Source: Euglena gracilis (taxonomy: Eukaryota > Euglenida > Euglenophyceae > Euglenales). From it: a DNA stretch of 64,000 nt. Where the stretch lies: assembly GCA_039621445.1 (NCBI GenBank), contig CP154954.1, positions 65,926,891-65,990,890 on the forward strand. The letters are read 5' to 3'. Below the pieces are notes generated by a model. The model searched no databases. It was not told where the DNA came from and saw nothing but the letters and a program-made list of their open reading frames with translations. Below are positions 43,067 through 64,000 of the stretch, in pieces; within the stretch, counting starts at the first letter, position 1, and the number at the start of each line of letters is the position of its first letter. The position numbers and the translations under genes were made by a program.

Positions 43067-43232
43067 ATGCCCCCCCATATAAGACCCCCCCATATAAGAC
43101 CCCCCCCCCTGGCCGGCCGAAGGCAGGCCCTTTCGCCGGGACCGACCCCCCCCCCATATAAGACCCCCCCCCTATATAAGACCCCCCCTGGGATTTTGGC
43201 TCCTGAGGGAGGGTCTTATATGGGGGGGGGGC
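43067..43232. repeat. CCATATAAGACCCCCC tandem with inverted copy
   Basis: Four direct CATATAAGACCCCCC units (43075-43190) followed by the inverse GGGTCTTATATGGGGG (43211-43229), able to form a hairpin. Confidence 0.75.
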
Positions 43233-43296
43233 ATGGTATCTTGACTGTCTCTGACCCACTGCAATGGGAGAAAGGGAGATTGGTTCCTGACCCGCA

Positions 43297-43395
43297 ATGA
43301 GCCACCTGGTTGAGCATTTGTGGCTCATCTCCATCCGCCGGCTGGAGGGCTTCGTGTTCAAGAACCACAGAACGACCTCTGGGCCAGCAGCGTGT
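43297..43395 (+). pseudogene. decayed inverted paralogue of the 42.6-kb exon
   Basis: Encodes VEHLWLISIRRLEGFVFKN, matching LDEQLWLITVHKLESFVFAN of the minus-strand exon, then loses frame (a short insertion/deletion around 43365) while the DNA similarity continues to GTGTGTTTTCTGAAA. The two lie about 520 bp apart in opposite orientation. Confidence 0.55.
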
Positions 43396-43445
43396 GTTTT
43401 CTGAAACCGTCGGTCGAAGGAGGGTGTCTGGGTTGAGGTTGGGGG

Positions 43446-43545
43446 CTGCTGAGCTCTTATCTCTTTAGATTAAGAGCGAAGCTTACCAGGTAGAACCCCT
43501 GCCTCCCCCCCCCCTGCCCCTGGGCAGGCAGGATATTCGGGTGAT
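43446..43545 (+). repeat. dispersed hairpin element, copy 1
   Basis: GCTGAGCTCTTATCTCTTTA then GATTAAGAGCGAAGCTTACC, G/C-run, and GGTGATTATCACC. The core GCTCTTA...TAAGAGC forms a stem. Further copies at 52265 and 63331. It may be a small structured RNA or a short interspersed element. Confidence 0.6.
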
Positions 43546-43577
43546 TATCACCAAGCCCAATTCCCGGAATTTTTCTT

Positions 43578-43987
43578 TACCCCCCCCCTAGTCGTATGAC
43601 CGGGTTCCTGCAACCTGTGACCGGGGGGTGTGGTCATAACACCCCCATAACCTGCAACCTGTGACCGGGGGGTGGTCATAGATGAAGGGGCGGTCGTAGA
43701 AGTGTGTGAAAACTGTCCCAAAATGGCAGATTTACCCCCCAAAATGTCCCATTTTTCAAAAATCCGGCGCTTCGCGCCGGCAGGGGGGACCTTATTTTGG
43801 GGGGGGTCCATTTCATGGATTTTTGCTCGGACCGGCCAGGGGGGGGACTTATTTTGGGGGGTTAAATTTTTCGCAACCTGCAACCTGTGACCGGGGGGGG
43901 GTGGTCATAACACCCCCATGACCTGCAACCTGTGACCGGGTGGTCATAAATGAGGGGTGGTCGTACGACTAGGGGGGGGGGGGGGTA
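43578..43987. mobile_element. TA-flanked poly-C TIR element, copy c
   Basis: TIRs TACC-C-run-TAGTCGTATGACC / GGTCGTACGACTA-G-run-GGTA. The interior has CCTGCAACCTGTGACCGGGG repeats (43608, 43650, 43880, 43923) and the stem CGGCGCTTCGCGCCG near 43767. Confidence 0.6.
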
Positions 43988-44029
43988 GTTGCGAGCGACT
44001 GGATCCCCGGTTTCCGAATCGAGCGCTCG

Positions 44030-44400
44030 AGAGCCTCCTCCAACCACCTCGAACATACTTTAGACCATGAAAATTTTCAACTGAGTTCAACTCCCTTTTG
44101 TTGCCGATGCCCTTTGAAAGCAACTGTTCGCCCCAAAATAACAAAAATTGCACATACCCTGTGTGTGCAAATCCCCTTTGTCGTGCAAATCCTTTTTGTA
44201 GGCAAGTTTTTGCAGAGGGCCTCAAAAACACCCCCATCTATGTACGTAGGAGGAGGCTCTGGAGCCTCCTCGAATGTCGTTCAAGATGTTTGAGGAGGCT
44301 ATTTAAACCCCCTTGAGGGGGGTGGGGCTTAAAAGGGTTCGTTTAAGCCCCCTTGAGGGGGGGTAGGGGCTTAAAAGTTTGAGGAGGCTCGAACTCTTCC
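44030..44400. repeat. AGGAGGCTC palindrome family with CCTTGAGGGGG stems
   Basis: GAGAGCCTCCTC, then a 200-bp segment (TTCAACTCCCTTTTGTTGCC ... GCAAGTTTTTGCAGAGGGC) also found at 51820-52080, then GGAGGCTCTGGAGCCTCC (44252) and two TTAAGCCCCCTTGAGG-type hairpins. Confidence 0.65.
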
Positions 44401-45613
44401 TGGAATAACCCCCCGGGGGGGTGTCCCCCATCCCCTTGAACGTCTGCGGGGGGGGGGGGGGGTCCGGACCCTGGACCGTTGTTGAACCCGGCCTGCCGCG
44501 AAGTCCGGATCTCTGTGTGTCAATCTACGTCCAGTTAGGCTCCTTGCGGCTGTGCTTGGTGCGGGCTCATGGAGCCTCGTGCGCAACCAGTTGAAGCCCC
44601 ACGGCCCTCTGCCATCTGTTAGGTGATGTGGTGCACAAGGCATGCCAGACCCCTGGTTCTTTCTGGATTTGCAGCAGCTTCGCAGCTTGCAAAATTTACA
44701 CTATCTTCATCCAACAGAGTGTCCTGTTATTTATGGCAACTGCGAAAAAAAACCCATTGTGACTCAAAATTTCTGGGATTTTCAGGCAAAACAATCCTTG
44801 ATAAAACTCCTCTCTTTGGGGGAAAAATAGAAAATCTGACCGGTTGAAGTCTTTATTTTTTCGGTTACACCGTGTGGATGTCTGCTTCAGCTGCACGCGC
44901 CACAAAAAGACAGAATGCGGACAAAATCATTTTGCAGGCTGCCTTTGGAACAAGGGTAAAACAGTGTCCCCTGCCTGACAGTGTTCCTTCAGTGGAGGGG
45001 GGGGGGCAAAGATGGGCACATCCCCCTCTGCACATGGAGGTAGCGGAGAAGGGTCCGCCCTCCTACCTCCGTCCTCCTCCCACCCACCGAGGCACTTTGC
45101 ACGGGGAAATGATTTGCGACAAGGCACGCCTGGTCTCACGGTGCCAACGGGCATTTAAACGTGCAAAGAATGCCCAGTGCACCCATTCCGGAAATGGGGC
45201 GTCGAAAACAAAAGGTGCAAAAGTGGATTCAGAAGGACAAGAAAAGGGGGAGAAATTCAGCTCCACTGTTGGAAACCTCCAATGGAGAAGATTTGTTCTT
45301 ATTCCGGTCCTCAGTGCTTTGAGTGTTTTGTGACTTAGTTTTTGGTTTTTCCACTCAGAGGGGTGGTCTAAATTTGGGGTGGGGTCATATTTTGGGATTC
45401 TCGTGTATTGGGAGTCCACCCATCAAGATGGGGTATTTCCACTCAGCAGTGCAATTTCTGCAACAGATTTTTCAAAAAAAAAATGACATCCCCCCCTTTG
45501 CCCTGGACACAACAAAGAACACAGAAAGTGCGGTTGAGGGGAGGGTCATATCGAGGACGGGGAGGGGGGATGAATGTACCACCTTGGGTCGGAGCGCCTA
45601 AAACAGCCTGAGC
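44401..45613. other. no assured gene
   Basis: G-run near 44450; a plus-strand frame 44665-44830 with LQQLRSLQNLHYLHPTE after an AG is leucine-rich but too short to call. 44870-45330 has open frames on both strands without domain or splice support. Confidence 0.35.
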
Positions 45614-45689
45614 GTCCCGTCCCGAGGGTGCCCAGTGGCCCACCAGCCAGGCTCCGAAGGAGGGGAAGGACAGGGCGGTCAGGACCGTC
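45614..45689 (-). CDS. exon of an unknown membrane-type protein, second
   Basis: 76 bases with both nonconventional signals: CTGCAGCC just upstream (CTG at -8) and GCTCAGG just downstream (CAG at +4). It encodes TVLTALSFPSFGAWLVGHW, ending SGRD, a likely membrane-spanning stretch. Its phase fits the exon at 46113-46158. The downstream partner is not certain. Confidence 0.45.
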
Positions 45690-46112
45690 GGCTGCAGAGG
45701 CCACGCTGCTGGGCTGAGGGCCGCCTCTTCCATATTTGGGGGTCCCAATCGCAAATTCTGGCAATCAAAAATGCGACGTGCCTCTCTCCACTGACAATGG
45801 GGAGGGAGGGACCCTGGCAATGAATCCAAACCCCACCCTCCCCGCCCCCGGGAAACAATCATTTTCATCACAATCATTATCATCTTGTGTAGCAACAGTT
45901 TGGCCAGTACCAAGGACATACCAAAAGACCCTGACAGATTCTCGGGCAACAGTTTTGGAAATGGAGGAAATGGAGGGAATGGAGGACAATGGCAACACTA
46001 CCCAATAGCAACATGTCAGCGGCCATGGAACAAATCTCCAAAAACCCACGTGTCATTGGACGGGGGGGCAGGGAGGGGCGAGAACTGGACAGCATCTGAG
46101 GGGTCCCTGGCA

Positions 46113-46158
46113 ACGAAGCAAACACCGGCCGAGAGGCGACAGCAGAGCAGTGGCGCCA
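46113..46158 (-). CDS. exon of an unknown membrane-type protein, first
   Basis: 46 bases between CTGGCCCC (CTG at -8) and TGCCAGG (CAG at +4). In the phase that joins to 45614-45689 it encodes APLLCCRLSAGVCF, extending the hydrophobic stretch. Short, so the call rests on the two signals and the compatible phase. Confidence 0.35.
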
Positions 46159-48268
46159 GGGGCCAGGCCCTGCTGCGCCGCCTTGGAAGGACCATACCGG
46201 GGTGGTGCTTTCGTTCGGCGGAAGGCTTCAGAGGCTAGAATGCGAGGCGCTGAGGGATGCCCTGTCCAATGTTGCGTTCCTATGTGCACGGACGAAATCA
46301 AACTGAATCAAATTGAATTTTTTTTCATTTCATTTCGTTTTTTCTGTTGCATATTCAGCCCCTTGTGTCCCCAAAAAAACGTCGGTGGGGGTGCCAGGCG
46401 TGGTGTGGCCAGTGCGCTGTGCTGTGCTGCGGCACACGGCTGCCAGGGTGTGCACTGAAGTGGCAAATGACGGTCTCGGTCGGTTCCCGTTGCCCCTGCG
46501 TGGGGCGTCTGCCATCCCAGGCAAAGCCCTCACAAAGGGAAGGACGGAGACGCTGCCCGCCGCTGAAACGCCTTACGCCGTCCCTCCCGCACAGGGAAGC
46601 CCGCAGACTCCGGAATGCGCTCGGGAAACCCGGCATACATCGGAAATAAAAGCGAAAAAAAATATGCCAAAAAAAAAACACGCAAGGTCGATTCCACAGA
46701 ATTTTGAACTTGGGATCCATTTTTACATTCCAAAATCTGACAAGAGAAGATTAAACTTCTAAAAAGGACGACACAAAAATCACAAAGGCGAACAGCATAT
46801 TTCAGCAAAACCAAAAACCTTCCTCTGGTCAGGGTCAAAAACAAGTTGTCGCCCGGCCAACTGTGGCGCTGCCTCTGCCTCTGTTTCCCTGGTCGCATAC
46901 TGATATGTACACAATGGGCCAGGCAAGAGGCTGTCTCGTCAATTTCCCATAACGCTTTCAACTCATCTATTGGACTATATGAATATCTATCATTTCAAAC
47001 GGCCTGAGTGGTGTGCCGGGGGGTATTTATGTGATAGGGTGAGGGTTTCAATTTTTCATTTTTTTTGGCCTAAATTTCAGACATTTTTAATTGGGCCTCG
47101 TTAATTGGGCAATGTTCAATTTTGGACTCAACTGGGGCTTAATTTTTGTCGATTTAGGCCAAAAAAAGTTTATATTTATCAACAAAATTGTAACCCAAAC
47201 CCTATCCAAAAATAATAATAATACCCCCCCCCGTCATACTACTGCCCCCCCCCCACAGGGCCAAGTAGGATGAGGCTGCCTTCCAAACTTCCCAGTCACA
47301 CGACAAACACTTCGTTTCTCATCAAAGAAAGAGGAGGGTTGTATCGCCCACGACAAGCTCATATTGCACAAGATTCAAGAATTCGACAATAAATTTTCAG
47401 ACATGTGTGCAAGTGTGAGTTGTTCTGGAAACTTCAAGAAATCTGGAATGTGACTTGAAATACAGGCTGAGGTCTCTTGCCTGGGCAGGCCAACTCCAAA
47501 ACAGCTTGAGTCGTGGCTTCGTCTGGTCACAGGTGCCAGGGGGCGGAACCAGCGTCACACAGGACACCAATAGAAGTCCCATCCCAGGGATTTTGAGCCT
47601 TGACCCCCCCCCCATCCAACATTGACAGCAAATCACGGCCAATCGGTCACTGGCGCGGCTGATAACCATATTTCTGCACAACTGCAGAAACTGTTTCCAA
47701 CTTACCCCCCCCCTGGGGAGAGTCAACGAGTACAGAGACCAGTCCTGGGGAGAACATCCCCCCCCCGGGGGAGGGGGGTATCTTTATGTGACAGTCCTGG
47801 GGAGGACATTCCCCCCTGGGTACCTTTGTTGCTGTGGTGCAACGAGAAAAGACGAGATCCTGTGGCGCAGGGAGGGGAAAAAACCGTCGTGCGCTAATTG
47901 AAATTCGCGATGCAGAACGCATGAAACGGTTGGAACAGTCCCGACCCATTTTTGGCCCTAACTGGAGCCCGCCCCCCAGGACACTTCACCCTGGGGATGC
48001 CCCAAAAGTGAAACAACTCAGCCGGAGCCCGCCAAGCCAAAGCCTTACATCCCCCGGGTACTCTTCGGAGATTTCCTTGGCAATACCAATGCATTCACAC
48101 GTCAGGGCTGTTTTAGCCACGTGGCAGGGCAAAGAACCGAGGCAGAGACATGCACCGGAGAGGGAAAGCAGGAGTCACACTGGGACCACACCATCTTTTT
48201 CTGACTCCGGGGAGGAACAGCATCAATTCCACGCTTCCAAAAACCAGCCACACATTTTTTTTGAAAAA
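46159..48268. other. no assured gene
   Basis: A plus-strand frame (46313-46762, 149 codons) and minus-strand frames near 46330-46560 and 47397-47726 exist without domain or consistent splice support. 47040-47260 is AT-rich; C-runs at 47225 and 47705. A 218-codon plus frame at 47834-48490 is antisense to the last exon of the lipid gene. Confidence 0.35.
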
Positions 48269-63098
<14,830 letters not shown>

Positions 63099-63164
63099 TC
63101 CTTCAGGCGCATTGCTGCATTTTCTCATTTTTTGTTTCATAAATATATTTCATATTTCTATTAT

Positions 63165-63300
63165 ACATACGTGTGTGTGTGTGTGTGTGTAATACACACA
63201 CACATTTTTTGTTTTATAAATATATTTCATATTTCTATTTATAAAAAATATGTGTGTGTGTAATACACACGCACACACACATACATAAACATATGGCAGG
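63165..63300. repeat. GT/AC and AT microsatellites
   Basis: Two GTGTGTGTGTAATACACACA palindromic microsatellite units separated by a repeated TTTTATAAATATATTTCATA block. Confidence 0.85.
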
Positions 63301-63328
63301 AGGGACGTTTACTACCCCCCTAGGGGGG

Positions 63329-63480
63329 TGGCTGAGCTCTTATCTCTTTAGAGTAAGAGCGAAGCTTACACATGGGGAAAAGGGGGGGTCGGACCCGCCC
63401 CTCCCCCCCCCGCCCCTGGGTAGACCGTGAAAACGCGGATTATCACCATGATACGGGCTCCGTTCCAGGAATTTCATTTT
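63329..63480 (+). repeat. dispersed hairpin element, copy 3
   Basis: GCTGAGCTCTTATCTCTTTA then GAGTAAGAGCGAAGCTTACA, G/C-runs, GGATTATCACC and CCAGGAATTTC. The following AGCGACTGGAT...TTTCCGAATC (63490-63517) also follows copy 1 (43993-44018), so the family extends further. Confidence 0.6.
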
Positions 63481-63519
63481 TCAGTCACAAGCGACTGGAT
63501 TTCTAGTTTCCGAATCACC

Positions 63520-64000
63520 TCCATTTGACCCCCAACTCCCAGCCAGGCCCGAGTTATTCACGCACGAAGGGGTCCAAACTAGGTAGGATTGGCCCGCCCC
63601 ACCCCCCCCCCTCTTCCGATTCTGCCATTTCGCCGGGGTCCAAAAATCGGTCAAAATTTTTTTTTCGACAATATCTCGAGAAAACGTACATAATTTCCGG
63701 AAATATCGGTCTGACAAAATGTACCCCCGGAGACCCTCTATCGCCCCCCGTTCGCCATTTTGGCCGCCGACATGCCTGGCCCGTGTTCCGGCGCGCTTTT
63801 GCGGCCCAAAACGGCCATTTTGGGGTGTTTTTTGGGCCGTTTGTTGCTCAAAAAATTGGGTTTTCAAAATATCTCGACAATGAAGCAAAATCAAAGAAAA
63901 TGTCCGGAGAGCAAAAATAAAGCCGTTGGAATGCCCTATCTAACCATGTTTTTCATTCCCCCAACCAGGACAGAACAGGAAGGCCTGGTGGGGGGGGATC
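63520..64000. other. no recognisable gene
   Basis: Mixed sequence with TATCTCGA motifs and C-runs. Presumably intron of the CDP-diacylglycerol synthase gene or upstream sequence. Confidence 0.35.

Noticed and set aside
43446-43545. Hammerhead ribozyme
   Set aside because: The CTGAGCTC...GAGCGAAGC core lacks the CTGATGA and CGAAAC elements of a hammerhead.
46313-46762. 149-codon plus-strand ORF
   Set aside because: Mixed composition and no splice signals or domain; minus-strand frames over the same bases are equally open.

Overview
The window is nuclear DNA of a eukaryote, most likely a euglenid (Euglena-like) alga. The main evidence is splicing. Two multi-exon genes can be rebuilt, and nearly all of their introns lack GT...AG. 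Instead they carry CAG just inside the 5' end (usually +4 to +6) and CTG just inside the 3' end (usually -8 to -6), the pattern described for euglenid nonconventional introns. TTAGGG-type telomere-like tracts fit this. There are no bacterial operons, ribosome-binding sites or CRISPR arrays. Most of the sequence is repeats: poly-C/G runs, GT/GTGC microsatellites, minisatellites and transposable elements.

Layout. 0.4-6.6 kb: a possible small minus-strand ORF, then four plus-strand exons (2470-6600) of a response-regulator receiver domain. 6.9-27.1 kb: a nest of DIRS-like tyrosine-recombinase retrotransposons. Copy 1 is minus and nearly complete; copy 2 lies head-to-head with it and is chimeric; copy 3 is plus and decayed; copy 4 is truncated at a telomere-like tract. 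A 2.44-kb direct repeat (6923-9365 and 16147-18590) is woven into this nest. Small TIR elements with 9-bp target duplications interrupt copies 2, 3 and 4. 28.3-35.6 kb: a DIRS remnant split by an LTR retrotransposon with two 597-bp LTRs but no visible pol. 36.5-36.8 kb: the 3' end of an unknown plus-strand gene with one ordinary GT-AG intron. 38.3-41.8 kb: a 3.45-kb DNA transposon with 24-bp TIRs and a 7-bp duplication, itself carrying a fifth DIRS fragment. 42.6-46.2 kb: isolated minus-strand exons of unknown protein(s), one with an inverted decayed partner.

48.27-63.10 kb: eight minus-strand exons of a CDP-diacylglycerol synthase (phosphatidate cytidylyltransferase) join in one frame of 260 codons plus stop. 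The N-terminus lies beyond the right edge. Its introns (0.3-6.5 kb) hold many repeats, including a 2-kb, 71-bp minisatellite flanked by oppositely oriented palindromic 43-bp arrays.

The two clear host genes have unrelated roles: two-component-type signalling and phospholipid synthesis. Several small repeat families recur across the window. The best defined is a set of TA-flanked elements with poly-C terminal inverted repeats, six copies of which are delimited here.
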